A stretch of 64,000 nt of DNA from Acanthacorydalis orientalis (GCA_034766995.1 CM068314.1:34898208-34962207), one strand, 5' to 3'. Numbered from the stretch's first letter, positions 48,604 to 60,875 are shown. Numbers and translations are program-made. Notes: generated by a model from the sequence alone, not told the origin.

Positions 48604-49142
48604 ACATCAGCAGATTCTGTCAATCCACTGCTGGATAAAGGCCACTTCCATGATTTTCCATTTTATACGGTTGAATTCCTCTCTTTTCCATAAATTTTTA
48701 ATATAAATTTTAATTTTTTTATCCCGCATTCATTGATCTCTTTCGTGATCCTTTTATATTCCTTGATTCCCAGTTAATAACTTATGTTGTCCATGTGTTG
48801 TTTTCTCTTCTTACAACATACCACGCCCATTTTCGACTCTTTACTCTTCTTATTACATCTGTGACTCCTATCTATTTTCGTATCCATTCTATTCTTTCCC
48901 TATCTCTTCTTGTCATTCCTAACAAGCATCTTTCTATACTTCTGTATTATTTGGAGTCTTTGAAAGATTTTGGCGTTAAGCACTCATGTTTCGCTGCCGT
49001 GGGTAAGGGCTGATAGTATGCACTGATTAAATACTTTTTTCTTCAAACAAAGTGAGATTGTTGATTTAAATGTTGAGGCGTTTCGTCCAAATGAGCTGAA
49101 TGCCATTTTTATTCTCCTGTTTACTTCCTCTATGAATGATTT
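48604..49142 (-). pseudogene. RTE-like retrotransposon 3' tail, copy 2
   Basis: On the minus strand it reads SFIEEVNRRIKMAFSSFGRN, then ISLCLKKKVFNQCILSALTH, and GSET followed by a stop where the family has TW. Downstream, frameshifted, come GVTDVIRRVKS and, at the end, IQQWIDRI followed by a stop. It is the same family as 39639-40274, since the DNA is alike over the whole shared length. It is 5'-truncated about 90 bp further in than copy 1. TA runs lie against both ends (48579-48601 and 49145-49164). Dead. Confidence 0.75.
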
Positions 49143-49144
49143 AT

Positions 49145-49164
49145 CTATATATATATATATATAT
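49145..49164. repeat. (TA)n microsatellite
   Basis: Directly abuts the 5' truncation point of the RTE-like tail. Confidence 0.85.
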
Positions 49165-50207
49165 GATAGCACAATAGATTTATTATAAACAAACCATACA
49201 TCAAACCTTTGAAATTACTTATATTCATTAATTCTTGATATTCGCATTTGTTTTGTATAATACCTTTAATAAATGAGTTTCAGTGATTAGTGAACAAGTG
49301 ACTTACTTATCTCACTCCAAAAACTAATTTCTAGGGAGTAATTATTTGATAATATACTCCTTCACAGACAAAAATAATTTTCTGCATCTAAAATCTATTT
49401 AATATATATAATTTCATACATGTCATTCTTCCTTTCATCTTTCTCTCTTTTTCTACCTATCTATCTCTCTATCTTTCTATTTATAAATCAATTATAATAT
49501 GTTACATTATTTAGAAATAAGTAATCAGTTTTTTTCAACAAATATATTAATATTTATTTGGTTGCCTCATATAATTATTTTCATTATTTCACGTGAATCT
49601 TGTAAGATACATACATTAGAATTTGTTCCTAAATCAGTAAAAGATCTACCTGAATATAACTAAAGTTGAAACTAATCATTAAAATGAACTTACATGTGGT
49701 ATAGAAAACAAGCTCAAATAAAAGAAATTAATGTTAACAAATACATGTAAATAACTATTTAAAAATAAAAAGAAAATATTATTATAAATTATTATATATT
49801 GATAAAATTTTTTTTTGAAATTTAACAGTTTCATTTTACGAACATTATTAATAGAGTAGGAATATTTTCTATATCCATGATCATTTTGTAAAAAAAAATT
49901 GAAACCTTTTTAATCTTTGTATTCGATAACCTTTAGAATAAGTGCCCATTTATGTTTAAAAATCATACAATTCTAATCCATAAAATAAGCAAAATAAAGA
50001 TATTTATTGGTAAATATTTACATTAATAAATTATTATCTATTATATTATACAATACAATATCAATTTAGTACTAATAAAATATAAAGAGAGAGATAAGGA
50101 ATATTTTTAAACAGATCATTTTTAAAAAGAAATGCTACTTTCTCCGATAAAAATAAATAACCATGTTTTTAAAAGACAAAACTTGCATAAACTTGAGACA
50201 TATTTGT

Positions 50208-50208
<1 letters not shown>
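49165..50208. other. AT-rich non-coding stretch
   Basis: A TCTA/TCTC-rich pyrimidine patch lies near 49425-49480. Nothing else recognised. Confidence 0.5.

Positions 50209-50254
<46 letters not shown>
50209..50254. repeat. (TA)n microsatellite
   Basis: Pure TA run. Confidence 0.95.
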
Positions 50255-50257
<3 letters not shown>

Positions 50258-51173
50258 TAATTAATGCTAGGGTTATTATTAAAATTCTAATGTTATAATA
50301 ATGTTAATTTAAATTGTATCCTTTTACTTTTTTATTCTTGTTCTATCTTTAAAGCTCTTTTAAAAAAGTGAAATTGCAAGAAAAATATTTTGTTTCAAAG
50401 CTTTTCGGATTAAGACATAGTGACAGATCTTTTTCACAATTACATTGTTTCTTTCAAACACTTGCACATCCATTTTCATCTGGTTATTTTGTCGAAATTT
50501 ACTGCCTCAAGTAAAATATCTTTACAGTAGAGTCTAACAATATTGATTTTAGATTCCAATATGAAAGTTTCTAACTTATATCTTCAAATATTTATATTAT
50601 CTGGTAAAGCTGCTGTTAGTTTATTATAAAATATATTTTAATTCATCTTCTCATACATTGTTATAATAATATGAAGTTGTTTCGTTTTTGATATTCGAAA
50701 AGGAATTTAATTTTGTTTCTATGGAAAATAATAAATGATTCAGTAAAAATAAATAGATAAAAAAATGTGTTGAGTTTATATAAAGTATTTAGATTGAGAC
50801 AGCATATACAAAAAACAATTAGTAAAAACATAACATACAATATCTCAAATCATAAATATCTGATCACAGTAAAAAAACTAATATATGTTTCCAAATAAAC
50901 AAATTCCGTGTACATAAAATCATTCATGTGATTCTCAAATAACTACACTATCAATTATTTTTTTTATCACAACATTTTTTAACTTTTATTTTATTTACTA
51001 TAGGTACGGAAAAAGCTGTTTTGAAAATATTGTCTTTTGATATGTTACTACTGTTTTACATATAAAAATAATTGATAATCAGATTTCTAAATTATTGACA
51101 TTTAAATAAAATACATATTATAATCAATTAGTACATGGATAAAGGTGTTAATTTTCAATAAAAAAAACACATC
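50255..51173. other. AT-rich non-coding stretch
   Basis: Nothing recognised. Confidence 0.5.
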
Positions 51174-51191
51174 AATATATATATACGAATA

Positions 51192-51227
<36 letters not shown>
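51174..51227. repeat. (TA)n microsatellite
   Basis: Directly abuts the left end of the mariner at 51229. Confidence 0.95.
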
Positions 51228-51228
<1 letters not shown>

Positions 51229-51230
<2 letters not shown>

Positions 51231-52505
51231 GTGTCCGGTTTGAAAGGTAACTTGATTCGTGTATTCGCTGTGGGAGAGGGAGTCAACTGTATATGTTTTC
51301 ATATAATTTCATCCTTTTTAGTAACGCATGTGAAGTTGCAAGTTATTCCGCCATTAATTCTTCTTTTGACAGTTGTTTCAACACAAACGTTTCATGCGAA
51401 AGTGCAAAATGGATAAAATCATACTTCAAGGTGTGATTCAGTTCTTTTTTTTGGAAGACAAAATATCGAAATAAATCCATGAGAGGATATTTTATACATT
51501 GGATAAATCTTGTTCTTCCTACGAAATAGTTCGTCTTTAGGTGAATGAATTTAAACTTGCCAAAAATGAGCATCGAAGATGTACCACGCTCGAGAGGTTC
51601 AAGTACAGCTGTCACGCCAGAAATCATCGATAAAATCCACGATATGATTTTCTCCGACCGACGAATGATAGTGAGTGAGATAGCAGAGATCATAATCATC
51701 TCAAATGAGCGAACGCATTTAATTTTGTATAATGAATTGCGCATAAAAAACTATCTACATGATGGTTGTTGTGTTTGCTCCCTGCAGAGCAAAAACGGTT
51801 CGTACGTAAACATCAACCAACTTCTTCTTCGAACTATTTAAGAAGAAGCCAAATGATGTCATGTGGCGTTTTGTGACCATGGACGAAACTTTAATTTATC
51901 ATTACACATCAGAATCGTGAAACAGCTCTGAAGAAGGAAAAAAAGGTTGACTCGACTGAAAATGTGATAGCGTTAGTTTTCTAGAGTGTGGAAAGAATTC
52001 TCTTCATCAAAAGGAAGAAAAGAGATCTTCAGAAAGAAAAAAATAGTTACTTATCAATCCTGTGCAGCAGTTTTGAAAAAGTTGAAGGCAGCGATCGGAG
52101 AAATACGTCCTGTAATGGCCAACAAAACAGTGTTATTTCACCATGACAAAGTTTCGGCCCATTCAAGCGTCTTCGCTTTACAAAAATGGCTAAATTGAAG
52201 TTTAAAGTTCTTGAAATCCACCGTATTCACCTGATTTGTCTCCCTCGGATTTCCAAGTCCTTCCGAACCTCAAAATTTTCCAGACGGGAAGGCGATTTTG
52301 GTCGAATGAAAAGATGAAAGAAGCTGCAAATGGCTATTTTGAGGACGTTGAAGAAACCCACTTCTGGGAGGGAATCGCAAAGCTGGAGAAATTTTAAGGC
52401 AAATGTGTTCAACTTCGAGGGGAATATGTCGAAAAATAAAATACACTTTGAAACTGGAGAGCTATTGTCTCTAACAAAGAATCAAGTTACTCTCTAAACC
52501 GCCCT

Positions 52506-52507
<2 letters not shown>
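51229..52507 (+). mobile_element. Full-length mariner element, family B
   Basis: About 1,280 bp. The left end contains CGGTTTGAAAGGTAACTT then GATTC. The right end, inverted, contains CGGTTTAGAGAGTAACTT then GATTC. Both ends touch (TA)n tracts, so the target TA cannot be told apart from the microsatellite. The terminal sequence CGAGGGCGGTTT and the coding blocks match the 970-bp element at 9080-10049, so these are two copies of one family, of which this is the longer. Confidence 0.9.
51409..52439 (+). pseudogene. Mariner transposase pseudogene, near full length
   Basis: From ATG at 51409 it reads MDKIILQGVIQFFFLEDKIS, a stop, then VNEFKLAKMSIEDVPRSRGS and STAVTPEIIDKIHDMIFSDR (DNA-binding region). 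Next come RFVTMDETLIYHYTSES with the first catalytic Asp, a frameshifted middle with AAVLKKLKAAIGEIRP, LFHHDKVSAHSS with the second Asp, PPYSPDLSPSDF with the third, YFEDVEETHFWEGIAKLEKF, and a final GEYVEK stop at 52437-52439. That is about 345 codons, the usual mariner length. The DD34D residues survive, but at least six stops and some frameshifts inactivate it. Confidence 0.9.

Positions 52508-52546
<39 letters not shown>
52508..52546. repeat. (TA)n microsatellite
   Basis: Directly abuts the right end of the mariner at 52507. Confidence 0.95.
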
Positions 52547-52548
<2 letters not shown>

Positions 52549-53070
52549 CACGAGCTTGCGCCTTAATCATGCCTTATTTTCATGAAACACCACGACAATT
52601 GTTTTTTTTTTTGTAACAGAATTATAAGCCAAATGTAGAATCGCTACGTCTTTGAAGAAGTATTGCATCAGAATTAATTTTGTTTAAATACGAACATTAT
52701 CCATATCACATTTAATTTTCTATTTTGATAATTGAATCATTAACCGCTTAATGCACAGCTCTGTGGCGTACAAGGGCATCGCAAACTGGTGAAGTAAGTG
52801 CAACATGGACTCAGTGTGGTGCCTTGTTTTAAAATTTATCATGCCACACTAAACTTTTAATTAAGCTCTAGATGTATTGTTGTTTAAATAAATGAATTTT
52901 TAAAAACCTAAACTATAAATTTTTGCAAAAAAAATATTTTTTTTTATCTCAAATTAATGAAAAAATTGTGCATTAAGAGTTTAATTATATTGATTAATGT
53001 TACTTATTTGAATTTTATTTATACATCATTTAACAATGTTTTAGATGAATATGAGATAGATATTTCTCTG
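52547..53070. other. Non-coding stretch
   Basis: Moderately AT-rich, with a slightly GC-richer patch at 52740-52840. No frame recognised. Confidence 0.45.
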
Positions 53071-53094
53071 TTATATATATATATATATATACAC

Positions 53095-53136
<42 letters not shown>

Positions 53137-53138
53137 AT
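53071..53138. repeat. (TA)n(TG)n microsatellite
   Basis: A TA run with one CACA break and a TG end. Confidence 0.95.
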
Positions 53139-53573
53139 AGTCTTTTCTAGAACACATATAGTATTTCTAGACTTATGAAAAAGTTTTCATCTGGCACGAA
53201 TAAAACAGAAACGTTCCAAAAATGTTCTTCACCACGAAACAAGTGCTTAATGGAAGAAATTCGCTTAAAATCTCGAAACGCATAATGTACACATACGTGT
53301 AACATAGAATGTAGTATGTATTATCACAGCCCTGTAGAGAATAACCACGATTACGTGTATCTATGTGTCAACTATGTGCTTCTATTTTAGTTCGTGTATT
53401 TAGACATTAACTTCAACCATTTCATGGACCACTTGTCAGAACTGCGTTCATCGTGTACGTTTTTCACATCGCTGCTTTCAAAATATCGCGTGTTCGTTGC
53501 TGTTACAGCACAGACCTTATTACATGCTCTATATACGTGTAAAATTATAGGTATATTTATATAAATAATAACT

Positions 53574-53575
<2 letters not shown>
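53139..53575. other. Less AT-rich segment
   Basis: Balanced composition with several CpGs and no open frame of note. A candidate for conserved non-coding sequence or a decayed repeat. Confidence 0.3.
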
Positions 53576-53624
<49 letters not shown>

Positions 53625-53625
53625 G
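53576..53625. repeat. (TA)n microsatellite
   Basis: Pure TA run. Confidence 0.95.
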
Positions 53626-53639
53626 TGTTAGTATATACT

Positions 53640-53800
53640 ACAGTGACCTACAATGACGGGAATCTAACCGGGCATCCCAAATGACATGACCAACGCACAC
53701 ACGGTACCCAACAACGTCACAATACCCAACGACTTCGTATGATTAATGACGCATGTGACTTGGTTGTTGACAGTCACGGCTTAAACCATGACATGGATAT
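53640..53800. other. C-rich patch with repeated ACCCAAC
   Basis: TACCCAACAACGTCACAAT is followed by ACCCAACGACTTC, with several other CCCAA and CATGAC words nearby. This strand-biased composition is unlike the surroundings. Origin unknown. Confidence 0.3.
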
Positions 53801-54490
53801 AAACTTATATGGAATATTTTAAAATATGTATTTTTACATTTTTGCCGGTGTCGACCAACAAAGCAGTTTTTAAATCACAGTTTGATAAATTTTTGTACAT
53901 AAAAGAGTTTCATCACATACGTATTACAACTATTGTCTGATAAAATTCTATTAAAGTAAAGAAAACTATTATGATATACCGTATTGAAGTATAAAAATAA
54001 TATATTCCTAGATAAAATATGAACAGAATGCCAACTATTTATGTTAATCACTTAGCTAAGATTATCTTGGCACCAATATACGAGTTGCAACATCAGGAAA
54101 ATGATTTCATTCTAATTTATTTCTTGTTTAAATTTTCTTATAATTAAATAGCTGTACACTAGATAGGTGATAAAGTGTTTTTCTGTAGTTGAGTTAAGCT
54201 AGTGATTTATTTCATTTTATATTTTTAGTACTATAAGAAAATATTAACCCTAAATTATTCTAATTTCATTTAAATCAAATAAGATCAGTGCTTTTTAATT
54301 AATATGAATACCATTTTGAATTCACTTAAATTAATATTAAATATTTATTTTTTTGCTACATTTAATAAATTATACGAGCTTGAAAAAAGTCAACACACGG
54401 ATTAAATATAATAATATATATTTTATAATTTTATCTTGATGTTTAATCTTAAAAAAAGTACAGAAAATTATAAATTTTAATAGAGAGAAG

Positions 54491-54491
<1 letters not shown>
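53801..54491. other. AT-rich non-coding stretch
   Basis: Nothing recognised. Confidence 0.5.
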
Positions 54492-54554
<63 letters not shown>

Positions 54555-54556
54555 TA
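54492..54556. repeat. (TA)n microsatellite
   Basis: Long TA run. Confidence 0.95.
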
Positions 54557-54842
54557 GAATGTTATACAATTAAGACAGATATTATATGATTTCCATACAT
54601 TTACTTATCCCCTTTATTTAAAAATTTAGAACGTTTGCAATGGATATTTTTTGTCGATTGTGGGGAGAATTTTTCTCTTCCAAGTAGAAGTTTGTAGGAA
54701 TATTATTCTTCCATTTTTGGTAGTCTAATTTATTATTTCTTATATACGAGACTTCGTTTTAACCTTAATATGTAGTTCAATATGTATTTTGGTAATTCCA
54801 GAATAGCTTAAAATAGTTAAAATCTAGAAAATTTCAAATTCG

Positions 54843-54844
<2 letters not shown>

Positions 54845-54884
<40 letters not shown>
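54845..54884. repeat. (TA)n microsatellite
   Basis: TA run. Confidence 0.95.
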
Positions 54885-54885
<1 letters not shown>

Positions 54886-54999
54886 GATAATATCCATAAT
54901 ATCTCAGCAAAGAATTAACGTTGTGTTTATTTTTCTAGGGGTTTTTCTTTCATATATACATCTACACAAAATTTTTTAGAAAATACACCAAAATACAAA

Positions 55000-55016
55000 A
55001 GTCTCTTTCTCTCTCT

Positions 55017-55065
<49 letters not shown>
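55000..55065. repeat. (CT)n(TA)n microsatellite
   Basis: A short CT block leads into TA, 12 bp left of the Helitron-like copy 2. Confidence 0.95.
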
Positions 55066-55069
<4 letters not shown>

Positions 55070-55076
55070 TATTAAT

Positions 55077-55212
55077 TCATGACGACAACTTATTTATTTG
55101 ATATGTTTATTGTTTCATTCAGTTGCATGTGCATGTTTATAATTGACAAGTGGGCGAGCGCTGCAAGCCCAGTGCTTGGTCAGCGCTGTGAGCTGTAGGC
55201 GAAGCTCCCTAG
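55077..55212 (+). mobile_element. Helitron-like non-autonomous element, copy 2
   Basis: 136 bp, beginning TCATGACGACAACTTATTTA and ending with the stem GAGCT/AGCTC (55190-55194 with 55203-55207), then CC, CTAG and a host (TA)n run. A second, larger hairpin lies upstream, with AGCGCTG pairing with CAGCGCT around an inner AAGC/GCTT stem; it is absent from copy 1. This copy lacks the ACGTGGCTCC segment of copy 1. The G+C-rich right half is out of keeping with the local AT-rich DNA. No coding capacity. Confidence 0.5.
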
Positions 55213-56078
55213 TATATATATATATATATAATAAAAATTAAATAATATATTTTTTAAAAATTAATTTTACCAAATTTTAATTCTTAATAGGTGTGGAAAA
55301 AAACACATGAATTTATATTACATTGATTAGCTAATAACAACATTAATTTTGTATAACTCTGAAAAAAATAATAAGCATAGCTGAACTTCTTCAAATTAAA
55401 AATATTTATCAATTTAGAAAAAAAAATTGTACAATTTCCAATTAAACATTCATCTATTGAATTTAATTCCAAACTAAAATGTATGCCTTAAGACTAGAGA
55501 TAAAGTTTCATACAAAAGTGATTTAATAGAAAAATATATTCTTAGATACCAATACATTATGTATTTTAATATGAAAAAAATTAATAAAGAATGCAACACT
55601 GACATAACAATAATACATTTGTCAGAATTTTTGTTGCTTTAATTTTTCATAACCAAATTATAAAAAAATCTCAACACGCTTTACGTGGGTGTTTTATAAT
55701 AAATCGTTTTGAATTCTTGTTGTTTGCATAAGATTTCGTGTTCATCTAACTCATTTTTAAACAAAACTAAAAATAGTTTGTTTTAAGATTAGAACATATA
55801 TAAATAGTAAATTATGTTTAAAAAAAATCAAGATGTCAAAACGTAAAATAACTCCAACTTTATATGTAAACATATAAAAATAATCTCCAAAAAATGTTTT
55901 AAAACATTAAATACAAAAACAATATCTGACTGACATTGATTTGTATTTATTTAAAATTCTAAAAATAAGTCATGAATGAATTCAACACCGGATATTTACT
56001 CTCACAGTTTTAAAATTTTTGCTAAGTGGAGTGTCATTGAGTTACTCAATTTATGTATAATATTATATATACAGATAT
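55213..56078. other. AT-rich non-coding stretch
   Basis: Starts with a short TA run at 55213-55231. Nothing else recognised. Confidence 0.5.
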
Positions 56079-56080
56079 AA

Positions 56081-56113
<33 letters not shown>

Positions 56114-56327
56114 ATACATACACATATTAATATATACAGACGATACAGACTTATACATTTTCTTTTTTCGTTTCATATTTCGATTTAAGTTAGAAGAAAC
56201 ATATTTTTTCAAATTTAATGACTTAAGATAAATAAATTAATTCAATATATAGATATTTATACAATGATTATACACACATAAACAATACATAGACAATATC
56301 TTTATTTCTCTATCTTCCTGACTCTCT

Positions 56328-56330
<3 letters not shown>

Positions 56331-56383
<53 letters not shown>
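56331..56383. repeat. (TA)n microsatellite
   Basis: TA run after a CT-rich lead. A shorter interrupted TA run lies at 56079-56113. Confidence 0.95.
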
Positions 56384-56386
<3 letters not shown>

Positions 56387-56542
56387 CATGGAAAAATAAA
56401 ATTACTTTTTTAAAAGTGATTTACTTGAAAATTATTTTATATAATAATTTGTGAAAATATTGAAAATCTTTATACTACATACCACACATAACTTACCACA
56501 TAACAATTTCATGTTTGTAAATTTGTTTTATATTTTTTATAA

Positions 56543-56618
56543 CGATAAAGAAATTATAAATATTCTGATATTGTTTGTAACCATAAAGAAATTATAAAGA
56601 TTCTGATATTTTTTTTAA
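56543..56618 (+). repeat. Two-copy tandem repeat, period 38
   Basis: Both copies contain ATAAAGAAATTATAAA and ATTCTGATATT. The first is 56543-56580 and the second 56581-56618, with a handful of differences. Confidence 0.8.
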
Positions 56619-59180
56619 TCTTCAAAGAAAATATTAGAAAAGAATAAAACTAAAATATATTTTTCGGAGAATAAAAAAATATTAAATTCAAAGAAAAATA
56701 GTTTCTTCATACTGTTTACAGCCATCAGAGACTAACAACTGAACAAGTGTGAATATAAACTATGAAAATCGGTACTCTTACTGAGTCAATACTGTAAAAA
56801 AAAAAACAATTTTAAAGTTTTTACTAGCAGATGTAGGTATAATAGAAAAAACTTTGACTTTATACAAGTATTCGTATTCGTCTACATAGAACATTATTTT
56901 TAAAAAAGTTTTAAATTATATTAAAAAAATTCAATGAAACTTTTGTATAATATGTTTATCACACAGTACGTATAGCGTCATTTTTTCAGATTAGAAACTC
57001 TACTAAAATATTACTTTTTATGTATATTTCAGAAATATAATTTTAATATACGAGTATTAAATAAAAACATACGTCATTAATGTAACTAATACAGCTATAA
57101 ATTAAAATGTATTTATAATTCCATATTTATATTTTATATCAATTTCTTATCTCAAAACATTATTTATACGGAATTTTAATATAAATATTATGTACAATGG
57201 TATACTTTTATAAAACAGTTACTTAAAAACATGTTTTCAAAGATATATTTACAATATTCTTAAAAATAAGAAATCGCCTTTTAAAATTAATGTTTTTTTT
57301 TAACAAATTATATTCAAAATAATATTAACCGTACAGTAGTAGTTCTAAAACTTAAAGTGGTCGGGTACCTCATTCAAAAGTTTAATTTAATCGACTATAA
57401 TTTTAGTATAATTTGTACTATGAAATTAAACAGTCTATTAGGTAATGTAAATATTCTATTTTCAACAAAAATAAGATTATGGCTGTTGATTTTAAAAAAA
57501 GTAATGGTATTGTTTCATTTTACATAGAAATATCACATTAGAAGAAAATTAACCCTGTTAATTTACTATAAATTTGTTCATATAATTTCTTCTGGAGATA
57601 GTCATATGTGGTATATTTTTACAATGACTATTCTTATATATTAAATCATATATTAAATTTGAGATATTTTTATGAAAATATATGATAATATAAAATAACA
57701 ATTCTACCGTAAAAAATAACTAATTTTAAAAGAAAACAAAATCGATTACTTTTATAGAATTCAAATATATCACATTAAATGAAACCAGTGATTAACCAGT
57801 GTATGATTAACCAGTATGGTTAATCATAAAGTCATTATTAACACTCATCGATATATATTTCATTTTCTTATTTATTTGAAGAACTATATATTTGTCTTCT
57901 TGTCTTTCATTTCTAATTTGTGATTATTAAATAGTATATTCGCTTAATTTCAATTTAAAAATACAAATCAATAGAAATTACCAAAAAAACTCTATTTGTA
58001 ATGTTTATAAAGATATCTTCTGATTCTTATTGTAATATTAAGCAGTAAAGTTTAAAATATTTTATCAAAAACACGGAAAAATGTTAACTCTGAAAATTAT
58101 AAATCACTATACATTTTTATATTCTATCATGTTATAATATGATATAATTATAAAATATTCAAAAGAATTAAGTCTTTACTTTAAATTTGAGGAACTTTAA
58201 AATAAATTCAGTTCATTTTATTTCAGTTACGTTCCTCAAAAGTGCATCTGAAATGTTTTTCAGATGAGTTGATGAAAACAATTTATAAATGCTAAAGAAG
58301 TTATAAAAATGAAACACAAAAACAATAAAGTATATAATAGGATATACAGAGTATAAATGAAAATTGAAGATATTTAAGACAAACAAATCTCACTAACAAA
58401 AACTGAGTTCAAAAAAGTTATATTTTGTATTTATTAAAGAACACAAAGTTTCATTTCCACACAAAAGAATATTACAGTAAAGTTATATTAAGTATAATTG
58501 AAGTATTTTACAATTGCTTTGTTACAAAGAAATATATAATTTTGTACTATAGAATAAACACGTCTGCTACTAAGATTATTAGTTATAAACTTAAGATTCT
58601 GTATGAAAACATCATCGTATTTTCTTTTTACCCTGTGTATTTGAGAACAAAAAAAAATATATTTCATAGAATTTACATTTAAAATGATATTTGAGAAATT
58701 ATAATTTAGATCACTTTTTAACTGAATTAAATCAATTCTTGATTTATTTCTCAGTTAAATTGTGAGAGATTCTGTATCAATATTCTTATTGAATGATACA
58801 ATTTAGAGAAAAAAAAGACAATATGTATATTTAAATATGCAATAATTAAACTTTAAATAAATATACGGTGTTTTCTGGATTAAATAGATAGTAATTTAAA
58901 ACAGAAAAATTAGAAAGTATTCATAAAGAGAGAAAGAGTGAATAACTCATGTTTATATCATATTGAATTTCGTAAAAATGGTTTCAACATTTCTAATGAA
59001 ACAATGTAAATCGTTTGATAAAATATCTCTTTTTCTTATGAGCAAAATATCATGGCATAAAGCGATCTATTCATTAAAAGCATAAAACAAATATGTATAT
59101 TTTATAAAGGTATCACTTGTTCCATTGTAAAATAATTGTATTAAAATTCATAATTGAAATTATTCCAAATTACCGTCGAG
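56619..59180. other. AT-rich non-coding stretch with one hairpin
   Basis: TATGATTAACCA at 57802-57813 and TGGTTAATCATA at 57817-57828 form a perfect 12-bp inverted repeat with a 3-nt loop, preceded by a direct copy of TGATTAACCAGT. No gene. An 85-codon frame at 58425-58682 starts at TTG and is AT-driven. Confidence 0.5.
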
Positions 59181-59560
59181 TAAACACAATTACCATAAAA
59201 TGTGCGTCATGTTTACTATACACTATTTGTGTAGTAAACTCCTCCCATGAACACAGGAGTAATTCTGAGAGGGAGATGTGTAAGTAGTATTTCTGCGGGA
59301 AGGCCTTGTGGATCCTAGACGTGCTTGACATAAATACTCGAAGTTGATGTTTCGCGTCTCATTTGTCATTGTATTGCAAACAATGGTAGCGTAATCAATG
59401 ATCTCCCTGAAGTTAGTATAGAATAACTATACGCCAGCAGCCATTCTGTTGTCAACGAATGCATGTTGTTGGGGATGGGAGAGAATGGACTTGAGCACGA
59501 AGTATGAAATGAAACACATCAGACAAGCGTGTGATATGTTTGTAAACAATGCAATATGTT
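59180..59560. other. Less AT-rich island with hairpin
   Basis: Contains GTTTACTATACAC...GTGTAGTAAAC at about 59209-59238, an inverted repeat with a two-base bulge, followed by GC-richer sequence such as GAGAGGGAGATGTG and GGGAAGGCCTTGTGGATCC. No recognised frame. Possibly regulatory or an old repeat. Confidence 0.3.
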
Positions 59561-59682
59561 CGTATACCTTTTTTGTATTTAATAAATACAGTATGCACGG
59601 AAATAAAATTCAATAGAAAGTATGAGGATAGAGTCAAATACCAGGAATACTCGTACGTACTCTATCATTCGTATTTAAATTT

Positions 59683-59685
<3 letters not shown>

Positions 59686-59722
<37 letters not shown>

Positions 59723-59758
59723 TATATATATATGTATGTGTGTATATGTATGCTGTGT
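59686..59758. repeat. Compound TA/CA/TG microsatellite
   Basis: TA blocks broken by CACA and ending in TG-rich sequence. Confidence 0.95.
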
Positions 59759-60072
59759 GTGGGTGTAGTCTGAAACCTATTTAATTGATATTTTAATATG
59801 AAAGTACATTTATTCAAAAAAAAAAAACATACACAATTCAAATACTATTCAATCAAATATTTTCTTATATGTATTTCAAAAAATACATAAAATCTTAGGT
59901 AATAGTTAATAATATAAAATAATAATTACATTGTGTTTAAAGTGTTCCTGGAAAATACAAAATTTAAATTAAAAACAGTTCTCTTTTCAACCAAACCGAC
60001 TAAAAAATATTGAAAAGCACTTCTGATACCTTATTATTTATTTATTGATAAATAGAATGGTATATACACACG

Positions 60073-60131
60073 AATATATATATATATATATATATATATA
60101 GATATATAGAGATAGATAGAGAGAGAGAGGA
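60073..60131. repeat. (TA)n/GATA/(GA)n microsatellite
   Basis: TA, then GATA-like units, then a GA block. Confidence 0.95.
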
Positions 60132-60464
60132 ACAGAGAGATAAAAAAAGAGAGTGACTGTAAAAAAATAACTTTTCCATTTAAATATAAAATAATGGACA
60201 TAATTTAACTTCAGTTAGAAAACAAAACAGCAAAATAACTTTTTCATTTAAACTCGATAAAATCGGTTTATTTGTACTCATTTATTTACAAAATTCTCTG
60301 GAAAATAATCGTTCTGTTCAGTATTTTCTCTCTGAATTATGTACATACTTTAAAACACGCTACACATATTAAAACATGTGTTAATAAATATTGAAAATTA
60401 CTTATTTAGATTTGATTAAATTCTGATCATACTATTAAATATCAAGTTCTAAAACATACTACTA

Positions 60465-60467
<3 letters not shown>

Positions 60468-60518
<51 letters not shown>
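60468..60518. repeat. (TA)n microsatellite
   Basis: Pure TA run. Confidence 0.95.
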
Positions 60519-60519
<1 letters not shown>

Positions 60520-60603
60520 GTTTCTATGAAAAAGCAGATGTGAATTTTTTGTTACTAATTTTTTTTAAATCAATGTCTATCGAAAAAGAAACATAATATT
60601 ACG

Positions 60604-60663
60604 TTTCTTTTACAAAAATAATGACCTTTAATAATGTTCTTTCTTCTTACAAAAATAATGACC
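60604..60663 (+). repeat. Two-copy direct repeat
   Basis: TTACAAAAATAATGACC preceded by a TTTCTT-type lead occurs twice, about 37 nt apart. Confidence 0.7.
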
Positions 60664-60827
60664 GTCTGAATGTCGATTAAAATGAAATGTCATTATCATT
60701 TCCATTAAATCTAACGAGACTATCGATTCGAAATAAAACGGTTATAAGTGTTCTTGGAATAATATTATCAAACGATGCTTTTGTTGCAATAAAATGTTCT
60801 GAAAAATTCAGTTTATATTTTAATTTT

Positions 60828-60828
<1 letters not shown>

Positions 60829-60871
<43 letters not shown>
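60829..60871. repeat. (TA)n microsatellite
   Basis: Pure TA run. Confidence 0.95.

Positions 60872-60875
<4 letters not shown>

Noticed and set aside
51343..51744. 133-codon minus-strand frame
   Set aside because: It is the antisense shadow of the mariner transposase pseudogene on the plus strand.
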